A stretch of DNA of 64,000 nucleotides from positions 1-64,000 of the forward strand of contig CAJNDS010002631.1 in assembly GCA_905221605.1 (NCBI GenBank), read 5' to 3'. The notes beneath the pieces are model-generated. The model worked only from the letters and a program-made list of their open reading frames with translations. It was not told the origin of the DNA and made no database searches. Position numbers and translations under genes: made by a program. This document shows positions 43,328-51,900 of the stretch, one piece after another (within the stretch, counting starts at the first letter, position 1; every line of letters begins with the position of its first letter). The stretch comes from Symbiodinium natans. Taxonomy: Eukaryota; Sar; Dinophyceae; Suessiales; Symbiodiniaceae.

Positions 43328-46300
43328 CTAAATGGACTTCCACTGGTGTATCGTCCTCGACGCCTCGTGTCTGGAACTCAAAGCGCTCCATTTCAGCAGC
43401 ACCTTCCCGTGAAGGTCCTTGTGTCGCCAGAGCCAGAGAAGATATCGGTACTGGCGAACGGTTGGGCCTGCTGATGTCCCAATCTGCTCCACCAACACAT
43501 CGGCCAATCTCGTGGCCAGATCTTGCTTCAGGCCACTCAGCTGAAGCCCATGCATGCGAAGACCTTCTCGAATATCCTCAACCCTCATCAGCATGACAGT
43601 GTCCATGATCGCTCGCTTGGCTTCTCCCGCTACAGCCTCCGGGTCATCAAGTTCCGAAGTACTCGGTGTCGTGGGGGTCTGAAGCCACACTTCTGACCGT
43701 GATCGTGTTGGTGTTGGTGAAGACGTCCTCCATGCCGTCAAGGAAGTCGCCGGATCATCTTGACCACTTGGTGTCTCTGGCCTCGCTGTTGAACTTCTAG
43801 GCTCACTCCTTTCACGGACAACTGGCCTCGAAGTCTCATGCCTACCTGGGAATTGCTGAGCTCTCTTCCTTAACTCCTCCTCAATGGCCGCTGCTGTCAC
43901 CTCTTGTAATTTGCGGAGACGCTTCACTTTTCGTTCAGCAGCCCCAGGAGTGTATTCCCTGTAGAACTCAACCACTCCCCATCGCAGGGCCTCATAGATC
44001 ATCACGGCCCCAAGCAATGTAAGCATCGCCAGGAAGACACCGACGAGGTCCCAGTCTAGTTGTAGTCGCATAGGTGGCTGACTGCCTTCCTCCTCTCTGG
44101 ACTCCACTCCCAAGACCATCAGGCAACAAAGCATAGCCACCATTGCCCTTGTCACATGAAGCGATGCCTGCGATGGCCTTGACTTCTTCCTCGTCTCCCC
44201 TTCTTGGCCAACTCCCCATAGTGCCAGTAGGTCTCTAATCCTTTGCCCACTCAAAGCCTTGGTGAGAAGGTCGGCCGGCTGGGTAATTCCCGGCTGATGG
44301 CGGGCCACAACATCTCCATCTGCGATTCGTTCTTGTAGCCAGGCCGCCTTCAGCCTGAGATGTCTTGTTCGCCAGCTTCCCGTGCCTGAGCCAATCGCCA
44401 ATGCACTCGTGCTGTCACTCGCGATGGTTTTTGTCTCGGGCTCCACAAACAAGTCCATCAGCATGGCTTCCACCCCCATGAGCCCCACTGCACCATCGAG
44501 GATAGCGAGGAGCTCGCTTTCACCGGTGCTCAGGGCCACCGTGGCTTGGCGGGCACTCCGCCACGCCAGTGGGGTTCCAGACCAACATATAACCCAGCCA
44601 GTGTGTGACCTGTTGCTTGAAGGAGCGAAGGCGGCGTCCGGGTACAAGGTTAGGTTGGTGCCATCATCCCTGATCGCCATCTTGTAGTCGCCTGTTGCAC
44701 GAAGATACCTCAAGATCTTGTGGGCAATGTCGATGCATCGCATTGGGGCCTTCAATGTAATCGAGGCCATGAGCGAGCAAGCAAAGCTCAGATCAGGTCG
44801 AGTCTTCTGACTGAGCCACATGATCTCGCCTGTCAACCTCTGTGCTGCAGCCACCTTTTCGGGAGATGGCTCTTCGTCATCTGACCCCACCTCAAACGAT
44901 GCCTTCTCACGAGACAGCGGAATTCTGTCCCTCTCCTCCTGGCCCACCATGTTTTCCCTGAGGATTTCCTCGACGTACCCATGCTGGCTGACATAAATGA
45001 GCTCGCCCGTGCTGTCGAGGTGCAACTCCATGCCCAAGAACCTCACTGGCTCACCATGTCGTAGGATCGCCAAGGGCGATGTCTTCCAGGTCTGTTGGAT
45101 CGTCTCTGCCAACTCCCGGATTGTCTGCTCCTGACTGAGCAACAGGAAATCATCAACATAGCAAATCAGGACCCCCATGACGCTTCCATGTCTGTTTCGG
45201 AACACCCACCATGAAGTCACCGTCCTCCCACGAGTAATGGTCCACCCATCTGGAAACTTCATCTCCTTGAGGGTCTTATCTCTGAATGCAGACCATAGCG
45301 CCGGCGCCTGTCGTAAACCATACAGTGCCCTCACCAAGCCCCACAGTTCGCCATGGTCGATCAACTTCATCTTCTCCAGAGTCCTTGGAGGTGTTACAAT
45401 GATCGTCAGGCCTGTTCCCTCTTGATCCATTGGAGTTCTCAAGAAGGCCGCCACCACATCGATCAAGCCAACTGCCCACTTCCTCCTTCTGGACAGCACC
45501 AATCCAGCCCTGACAGCCTCAGACGGTGCCGTTTCCGAGTACAAGTCGGTCTGGTCCCGGTCTGCAAAATTTCCGCAGACCACCAGTCTCGCCTTACGTT
45601 TGTACCAGGTGCTCGGATCCTCAATGTCCGGGTTATCACCAGGCTTAATGGTGTAGACCATGTTGGTTGGCAAACGCTGGGCTCCAGGACGCTGTATCCA
45701 CTCTGATCGCTCAGGAGATCCCAAAGGCAGCTTTTGAATCGCCACACTAACACTGGTGAGCTCCTTCATAATGGCAGGAATCCATTTCTCCCAATTGGCT
45801 TCCACCTCCCTTGGGTCCACATTGTGCGTCACCTCGAGAGGACCGACCAAATCATTGAGCAGATCTTCCACGTCCTTGGTGAATGCCGGCTCCATCTTCT
45901 TCATCGACGGGGCCTCACAGCGCTGCTGAGATACTGATCCTCCTATCTTGATCATGCCATTCTCCGCCTCCAGGAACATTTCCCAGGACTCATCCTCCTC
46001 GTCTTTGACCTCCTCCTCCTTTTGCACAACTTCGCCAGGTTCCTGAGAGTCAACCTCCATGTAGTTCATTACAGCCTCACCCTTTTTCAGGAAATACTCT
46101 GGTAGTTGTGATGGTGGTGGTAAGAAGCCATAGTCCTCGAGGCTCTGGATCATCTCCCTTGAGAGACTACCGAAGCAGTTTGGAGTGTAGGCGATAAGAA
46201 CCGTTCTTGTTCCAGACCATGGTAGTACTTCATGTAGTTTCCGGGGTAGAAAGGTCATACAACTTCCAGCCCGGATCCTGTGAACTTGCCCATATCGCCG

Positions 46301-48901
46301 TCGCCCTTGGTCATCTTCTCTCTCCATAACCTCCCCCGTAACGATGTCGCCTGGTGACAGCTCCACCCATAGATCTCCTCCCTTAGCTGGGGTTCGCACA
46401 GGTATCACTGTGTTGAAGGCCTTCTCATCGTTATTCGAATCCTTGTGCATTCCTCGCTCAGCATTCCTTGCCACCCAAATAGCCATGTAGTTTGCCTCGG
46501 GGTTTATCTCGGTGACAATCCGAGTCAGTACCCGAGTTAGCTCTGGGTGTTCATGTAGACCACGAAGCCAACCCACGGTACCCCCATGTCGGTAGACTCC
46601 GAACTTCTTGTCGTCGAAGAATCCCGTTTCTGCCACCTCATCCACTACTTGAAGTGCAACTCCCCGGTCCCAGTTCTCCAAGAGGACCTTGCACCGATCT
46701 CGAACATAGGATCCCAACTCCTCCTCGGACAACTCCATCCTTCGCATCTCTATGCTTTCCAATGGCATCTTGCCCACCACTCTTCTCCTCGGAGCTGGGG
46801 CCTCCTCCACCTGTAGCTCTTCATGGGGTAGCCCGGGATCAATTAGTCGAGGTCGCACATGAAAGGTGTGGATGAACTTCTCCTTGCCCTTCTCATCCTC
46901 TGGAACATACACCACATGCCCCTCATCCAACAAGTTGCTCAATCCCACATAGGTGCCCTTGATCCACTTAGTTTCGAATGCCCTTTCCCGTCTTCTCGGT
47001 CCGGACGAATCAAAGGCCTTCTGCTTCACGTGAACCACTGCACCAAAAGGAGCCAGCAACCGACTCTTCCAACCCAGCACCTTGGATCTTTGGATGGCTG
47101 TTGCTGCTTCGGCCGCTGCCGGCCAGAGCCTCACTGGCAGCTTTGATGCCAACAGCAGTGTTCTTGTTCTGTCCTTAACCCAGCGCACTGCCCCCTCAGC
47201 TTGTCCATTTCCTTGAGGTATTCCCGGCTCCGACCATGTAGCTCGTATGCCTTGATCTCGTAGCCACGTCCTGATCGAGTGATTGAACGTTTCACCCTTG
47301 TCAGCATGTAGACGAAACACCGGAAGACCTCGCGATTGCAGGTACAGCACGATGTCCTGGATCACTCCCTTGACAGTTGAGGAACCATTGTTGGTTAACG
47401 CGCGGGCAAACAAAAGGTGGGTTGTCTCCGGGCACTCGCAATCCGGGAAGGCTCTGTGCTCGCTGTCCTTGACCTGGTCCTCCTCGGCTAGATGCACTTG
47501 CTCCTCCTGATCCTCTCCACCACCTTCATCGTCAGGACCAATCTCAGAAGGCTCGTACATCACATCCTCGTAGTCCCGGAACTCTTCCCGCTGCTTGGTT
47601 GTTCCTCCAGCAAACCTACTGTCGCCCCGCTCTACCTCACAAGCATCCTCCTCCTGGGACTGTGCTTCGTCCACGTCCGATTCATAGTCCATGCTCTCAC
47701 CAACCTCGAAGGGATCCTCCTCCTCAGCTAGCACTGGCATATGCGACTCTTCCCCCTCTAGGCCTTGTGGTGGTTCATCCTCTCGACCATCATCACCTGG
47801 AGGTTGACGCCCCGTATACCCCTTCACATATTCCTTGGGAAGAACATACTTGGCCACCAGCATGTATCGCAGGTTCTTCCCCATGGTTCCCTTTGAGGTA
47901 ACATCCAAGCCTGGCTTCACTGGGCCCGCCAAATCGATCGTCAGGACGAACGTGCTCGGATGTCTGGCTCGGGCATGACGACGTCCAGTCCCTCTAGCCA
48001 TCACACACGTAAGGCAGTCCCTCCGATAGTCTGCGTGCCCAGAACGAACGTGCCGCTGCCATTCACCAGGAGAAATTGCCACCCTTGCCGGGCAACACAA
48101 AGGCTGCTGGTCCCAAAGCCTCATTGCCATGACCATGCTATCCACTAGTCCCGGTGACCATTCTGGATCGACCTTGACGTTGGGGATTTCCTCCTGAGGG
48201 TCTAGGTCTTCATACCCTATTCCATCCAATCCCATGAGGTAATAGACGTTCGTTCCCAAGATCGTGTGCAACGGCCTCGGTGCTCCCATGTTCTTCTGAT
48301 CGAACTTCACCTGGATCATGTCCATCTCCTCCTGGAATTCCTCCCACAGGTCAGTGGACCACAACGAACCGCTACCCCGTGATGCTGGATGCTCGAGGGC
48401 AAAGGCGACCGGACGCTCCTTGTTTCTGGCCATCGGGACTGCCGCCCTTGCTTCCTTGGCTATGACATACAGCCACATCATCCGAGTGATCACCTTCAGA
48501 GCCTTCTGGGCTTGATCATCACCATCATCATCAAACCTTGCAGATCGCCCAGGTGGTCCTCCGAGAACCGCATCGATTCGACCATTCAATGCCCCCCACA
48601 TCAGCAATCGCCAAGTTGGACTCCTCAGGATACTGTGTCCCTGGCAGCGAGCGATGTCCAACTCCAACACTGCCGTGTTGCCTTGATCCAGCTGGAACAT
48701 CTTATAGTGTCCCGGATCACCTGCAAACAGATGGATCACCCACTTCTTTGATCCCCACAGATATCTCTTCTGAGGACGAGTGAGGAAGTCAACTCCCTTG
48801 AAGACCTCCCATCCGGCATCCTTGACCTCGTCCTGGACCAGATCACGAAGGCACTCCTCCGACACATTCTTCAAGAACGGGGCATCCCTGAGGCTTCTCA
48901 A
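43328..48901 (-). CDS. ORF2: Pol polyprotein with methyltransferase-like and oxygenase-like domains
   Basis: The 1857 residues are counted from the TTG at 48901; the frame is open from 48934. Domains: methyltransferase-like 50-235 (LFAG 58-61, GGPPG 114-118); integrase 280-700 (H284, H289, C296, C299; D323, D534, E569) with an acidic insertion at about 355-492; 2OG-Fe(II) oxygenase-like 720-910 (H819, D821, H890, R899); reverse transcriptase about 1060-1330 (LIDVVAAFLR, YGLRQAP, YVDD 1248-1251); RNase H about 1410-1555 (D1422, E1461, D1496, H1514); hydrophobic segments 1584-1600 and 1618-1641; SAP-like about 1766-1806; a C-terminal helical module 1810-1855. There is no AUG near the start: the first is M68, inside the first domain. 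Expression by -1 frameshift or as one original fused frame is therefore likely. It should carry out reverse transcription and integration; roles of the extra domains are unknown. Confidence 0.95.
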   Translation of the reverse strand: MRSLRDAPFLKNVSEECLRDLVQDEVKDAGWEVFKGVDFLTRPQKRYLWGSKKWVIHLFAGDPGHYKMFQLDQGNTAVLELDIARCQGHSILRSPTWRLLMWGALNGRIDAVLGGPPGRSARFDDDGDDQAQKALKVITRMMWLYVIAKEARAAVPMARNKERPVAFALEHPASRGSGSLWSTDLWEEFQEEMDMIQVKFDQKNMGAPRPLHTILGTNVYYLMGLDGIGYEDLDPQEEIPNVKVDPEWSPGLVDSMVMAMRLWDQQPLCCPARVAISPGEWQRHVRSGHADYRRDCLTCVMARGTGRRHARARHPSTFVLTIDLAGPVKPGLDVTSKGTMGKNLRYMLVAKYVLPKEYVKGYTGRQPPGDDGREDEPPQGLEGEESHMPVLAEEEDPFEVGESMDYESDVDEAQSQEEDACEVERGDSRFAGGTTKQREEFRDYEDVMYEPSEIGPDDEGGGEDQEEQVHLAEEDQVKDSEHRAFPDCECPETTHLLFARALTNNGSSTVKGVIQDIVLYLQSRGLPVFRLHADKGETFNHSIRTWLRDQGIRATWSEPGIPQGNGQAEGAVRWVKDRTRTLLLASKLPVRLWPAAAEAATAIQRSKVLGWKSRLLAPFGAVVHVKQKAFDSSGPRRRERAFETKWIKGTYVGLSNLLDEGHVVYVPEDEKGKEKFIHTFHVRPRLIDPGLPHEELQVEEAPAPRRRVVGKMPLESIEMRRMELSEEELGSYVRDRCKVLLENWDRGVALQVVDEVAETGFFDDKKFGVYRHGGTVGWLRGLHEHPELTRVLTRIVTEINPEANYMAIWVARNAERGMHKDSNNDEKAFNTVIPVRTPAKGGDLWVELSPGDIVTGEVMEREDDQGRRRYGQVHRIRAGSCMTFLPRKLHEVLPWSGTRTVLIAYTPNCFGSLSREMIQSLEDYGFLPPPSQLPEYFLKKGEAVMNYMEVDSQEPGEVVQKEEEVKDEEDESWEMFLEAENGMIKIGGSVSQQRCEAPSMKKMEPAFTKDVEDLLNDLVGPLEVTHNVDPREVEANWEKWIPAIMKELTSVSVAIQKLPLGSPERSEWIQRPGAQRLPTNMVYTIKPGDNPDIEDPSTWYKRKARLVVCGNFADRDQTDLYSETAPSEAVRAGLVLSRRRKWAVGLIDVVAAFLRTPMDQEGTGLTIIVTPPRTLEKMKLIDHGELWGLVRALYGLRQAPALWSAFRDKTLKEMKFPDGWTITRGRTVTSWWVFRNRHGSVMGVLICYVDDFLLLSQEQTIRELAETIQQTWKTSPLAILRHGEPVRFLGMELHLDSTGELIYVSQHGYVEEILRENMVGQEERDRIPLSREKASFEVGSDDEEPSPEKVAAAQRLTGEIMWLSQKTRPDLSFACSLMASITLKAPMRCIDIAHKILRYLRATGDYKMAIRDDGTNLTLYPDAAFAPSSNRSHTGWVICWSGTPLAWRSARQATVALSTGESELLAILDGAVGLMGVEAMLMDLFVEPETKTIASDSTSALAIGSGTGSWRTRHLRLKAAWLQERIADGDVVARHQPGITQPADLLTKALSGQRIRDLLALWGVGQEGETRKKSRPSQASLHVTRAMVAMLCCLMVLGVESREEEGSQPPMRLQLDWDLVGVFLAMLTLLGAVMIYEALRWGVVEFYREYTPGAAERKVKRLRKLQEVTAAAIEEELRKRAQQFPGRHETSRPVVRERSEPRSSTARPETPSGQDDPATSLTAWRTSSPTPTRSRSEVWLQTPTTPSTSELDDPEAVAGEAKRAIMDTVMLMRVEDIREGLRMHGLQLSGLKQDLATRLADVLVEQIGTSAGPTVRQYRYLLWLWRHKDLHGKVLLKWSALSSRHEASRTIHQWKSI
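43484..43606 (-). other. SAP-like DNA-binding motif in the Pol C-terminus
   Basis: Residues about 1766-1806 read MDTVMLMRVEDIREGLRMHG followed by LQLSGLKQDLATRL, matching the two-helix SAP pattern with its SG-K-L-RL signature. Two hydrophobic segments (residues 1584-1600, 1618-1641) lie upstream. A helical Gln/Leu-rich tail (GPTVRQYRYLLWLW) lies downstream. Confidence 0.6.
44237..44674 (-). other. RNase H domain
   Basis: Residues about 1410-1555 of ORF2 include LYPDAAF, VALSTGESELLA, IASDSTSAL and RTRHLRLKAAWLQERI, followed by the copia-typical QPADLLTKAL. Catalytic D, E, D and the terminal His-containing motif are in place. Confidence 0.95.
44912..45724 (-). other. Copia-type reverse transcriptase
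   Basis: Residues about 1060-1330 of ORF2 include KARLVVCGN, GLIDVVAAFLRTPM with the first catalytic Asp, ALYGLRQAPALW and ICYVDDFLLLS with the YVDD active site. These are diagnostic for Ty1/copia. Confidence 0.97.
46172..46744 (-). other. 2OG-Fe(II) oxygenase-like domain between integrase and RT
   Basis: Residues 720-910 of ORF2 contain MAIWVARNAERGMHKDSNND, then IPV...GGDLWVE, then FLPRKLHEVLPWSGTR followed by VLIAYTP. This matches the double-stranded beta-helix oxygenases: iron ligands H819, D821 and H890, and R899 as the expected 2-oxoglutarate ligand nine residues after the last His. All four key residues are present, so an active fold is plausible. The subfamily (TET/JBP, AlkB, prolyl hydroxylase or other) cannot be told by eye. 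Confidence 0.72.
46802..48064 (-). other. Integrase with split catalytic core
   Basis: An HHCC-like zinc motif (RHVRSGH, CLTC) precedes the DDE core: D323 in LTIDLAG, D534 in LHADKGE and E569 in NGQAEGAVR. D534 and E569 are 35 apart, close to the classic spacing. D323 and D534 are 211 apart instead of the usual 50-60 because of the acidic insertion at 47426-47839. Confidence 0.9.
47426..47839 (-). other. Acidic insertion inside the integrase core
   Basis: About 138 residues (355-492 of ORF2), very rich in Glu and Asp with Gly and Gln, sit between the first and second catalytic Asp of integrase. They are likely disordered. The flanking segments read as normal integrase. No known domain is recognised. 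Confidence 0.75.
48197..48754 (-). other. Cytosine-C5-methyltransferase-like domain, catalytic Cys missing
   Basis: Residues 50-235 of ORF2 show, in order, VIHLFAGDPGH (like the SAM-binding LFAGxGG motif I), VLELDI (acidic end of strand 2), IDAVLGGPPG (like motif IV GGPPC, but with Gly in place of the nucleophilic Cys), AFALEHPA (like the ENV motif VI) and FDQKNMGAPRP (like motif VIII). The order and spacing fit a Rossmann methyltransferase. Loss of the Cys argues against cytosine methylation by this copy. The family call rests on motif reading only. Confidence 0.55.
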
Positions 48902-48934
48902 ACCCGCATCCAGGACCCAGTGGCGACATACTCC
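48898..48934 (-). other. ORF1/ORF2 overlap where a -1 frame change must occur
   Basis: The ORF2 frame opens after a TAG at 48937-48935, and ORF1 stops with TGA at 48900-48898, leaving a 37-nt overlap. A GGGTTTG heptamer lies at its end, but its phase relative to the ORF1 codons is wrong for canonical -1 slippage. A one-base loss in the adjacent T run would also explain two frames. Confidence 0.7.
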
Positions 48935-51900
48935 CTAATGTAGTCCTTCCACCCTTTATCCAACTGGAGCGCTGCCATCGCTACGAGGTCCTGGGTCTCG
49001 GCAATCTCATTCTCGAGCACCTCCCTTCTTTTATCCTCGATCTTTGCGATGAGCGAAAGTGCTTCTGCTTCACATAGCTGAGGGCATCCACCAGAGACGC
49101 TCAGCGGAATGCGGTTGTCGCTCTTGTCGTACAGGTAGCACTCGGTAGGGGACCATCGTAGGGTGTATCCAAGTGTTCCAACGAGCTCACCCATGGGCAC
49201 GATTGTCTGTCCTCCATCTCCACCTGTGCCCGTCTCTGACATTCCCTTCCTCGGAGGCATAAGCAACGAGCCATTGTCGCTCATTCTCATCACCAAATTG
49301 TGGTTGCCCGCCAATTGGACCATGACCTTCTCAGCCTCACTCCATTCCTTGTATGAACGAGCTGATCTCAGGCAATGGGTGGCTCCACTATCCAACAAAG
49401 CTGTTGAGGAAGACTTCATGGCACAGACCTGTATCCCCCTAACCACCAGAGTTCGCACCGCCGGACCCGTCTTCTCAGGTGATTCCCCTCGATCTCCCGG
49501 AGCCTGGGCCTGCATTACTTGTTGCGCAGCTTGAACCAAGGTTTCAAGGGTCCATGGGGTTCCCTGTACCACCGACCCATCAGTCGCCCCAGTCGTGGAG
49601 GTTGTGGACAACGACGCCACCCCAGGAGTAGTGGACAAACTCTTCGCCCCTCCACCACTTGCCTCAGAGCCGGTCGGTCCATGAGGAGGCCGTGGTCCAC
49701 TCTTCCCAACTCCACAGTCCTTCTGTCTGTGGGACTCAGATCCACAGCTCAAACACTTCTTTTTTCGTACTTCACGATCAAGGTGAGCCATGTTGTGACT
49801 GAAGTTGCAGCGGGATCCTCTCCGACACCCAGAAGGCTTCATGAAGTAGCGACACATGTCTGTTTTGCCACCCTTCTCCTTGTCCTTCTCAGGCGACTTG
49901 CTGGTGGGTGCAGTCCTTGGCTCACCTCGGTCCAGTGCTTGTAGTCTAGGATGTAGCCCCTCAGCTGTTGTTGATCCTGAAGGATAGCTCGCCACCACAT
50001 TCTCCAACTCTGCTTGCAAATGCTTCTGGTACGCCCTCACCTGCTCTTCACCGGGTTGCCCATCAAGACGAAGAGTCGTACGAAGCATAGCCGTCCTGAA
50101 GGCCGAGTCCGGGTTGGAGTCGATGTACTTGGCAGTGAGAAGCTTCAGACCACGAGCTAAAACAGAAGGGTCCGGGGCTGCCATCCCTAGTGTCTCACAT
50201 CTTGCCATCCACCTTGGCCAGCTCCGAATCACACGAAGAACTTCCTGTATGGTGTCCTTGTCCACGTAGTCCATGGGACTCTGGAGGCGCTTGAGGACAT
50301 CCTGTCTTTCCAGGCTCCCCCCAGGTTGGTAGGTAGTGTAGAGCCGGAAGAGCATATCCACTGAGCTGGTGGATATTCGATTGGCAATCATGTCCATCTT
50401 CTGCTCCTCAGACATGGCTGCCAGGAGCATTGCCGTCACCCTTGCATTCAATCTGGTCCACTTCCCGGTCGCTAGTTCTTCCCCTCCACGAGGCTGAACC
50501 GTCAATCTCTCCAAGGGTGTAGAAGACAACCATGCCTTGTAAGCCCTGTCCACAACTCCCAGCACTGCCTTCCACCACGTTCCACTCTGCTCGCTGATGT
50601 CGTACATCACCGCAGCCGTGACCTCCACCCAATCCTGAAACTGTAGCGCCACTTCAGCACCACTCTTGACTGTTGGCAGTGGACTCAGGGTTGACGTGCC
50701 TGGCTTGATCACCTCCGCTCCATTTCCAGACGACTTCTGAAGGGCTTGGGCCTGGAGTTCCTGCAGTTGAGCAATTCCCTTCGTGAGCGCCTCGATTGCA
50801 GGAGAGTCTCTGGGATGATCAGGTCGTGGCGGGGGAGATTCGCTCCGAGGCCTTGTCAACCAAGAGCGAAGAAAACCCCTAGGCTCCTCCTGCTCCATGG
50901 TCCTTGGTGGTGGCATAGGAGGCGGTGCTGGCATGGTTGAGGTAGGTCTACTCCGAGTAGATTGGTGATCACCTTGAGGCTCCACACTAGGCCCTTGAGG
51001 CTCGGACCCGTGCTCACACTTCCCGTTACCCCAAAGATCAGCAGGTCCCAGATGAGCTGAAGCAAGATCACTCAGCAGTCCTCCAGGGCGCTCAGGTACT
51101 TCTGGTCGCGGTGGTAGATCTCCTCGAGGTGGTCCACTAAGAGGCAACTCCTGTTGAGTCGCTGCAGTCGCCTTGGCCCGCTTCACATGACGAAGGTTCT
51201 CCCTCTCCTCCTCAAGCTGCTGACGAAGCGCCATGTTTTGCTCCTCCGCCACCTGCAATCTAGAGAGAATCCCTCCAAGCTGTCGCTGGACCTCGGCCTG
51301 AACCGCCTCGCTGGGAAAATCCGAGGAGCTTGGCGGTGTAGGTGGCCTCACACTCATTGGTCTCCCTGGCGACCTCAACATGAACGTTGGACCACCCGGT
51401 GTAGATGTTCCGGTACTCCCTGCCATAGGGCTTGGAACCATATCGCCATGCCCCACACTTAAATAGCTGCCCAGCCTGGCAACCCATCTCGGCATCTCTA
51501 GTCCTCCCAACCAGTTCTGCCCTGCCGGAAGAGAAAACGAATGCCCATTCCGTGACCTCGGAGTCACGGATCCCATCTGGAGATAATCTGCACTGCCTCG
51601 CCCAGATGTCTCGCCATAGTCCTGCCATCCGTCCAGACCAGTCGTCGTCGGAGCACTTAGTTGCTCCCCCTGCAACTCGCCAGATTCGGTGGGCTCCACC
51701 AACAGCGCACCTCGCGAAGCTATAGACTCCCCATGAGCTGCCCCTGATCCAGGAGCCATCACCTCCCCAAGCAGCTCACCTCTGTAGCCTGCAACTACTC
51801 CAGATCCACCAGCCGAGCCCCTTGTTGTGGGCTCATTCGAGGGTCCAGGTTGGTTCTGGACACCATTCACCACCTGCGCAGCAGTCTCAGCTTGGGCGGT

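Noticed and set aside
44382-48783. Many antisense frames of 60-123 codons within the copia element
   Set aside because: They mirror the coding strand of Pol and show no independent domain.
48890-48910. GGGTTTG as a canonical -1 slippery heptamer
   Set aside because: Its phase fits the ORF2 frame, not the ORF1 codons that the ribosome would be reading.
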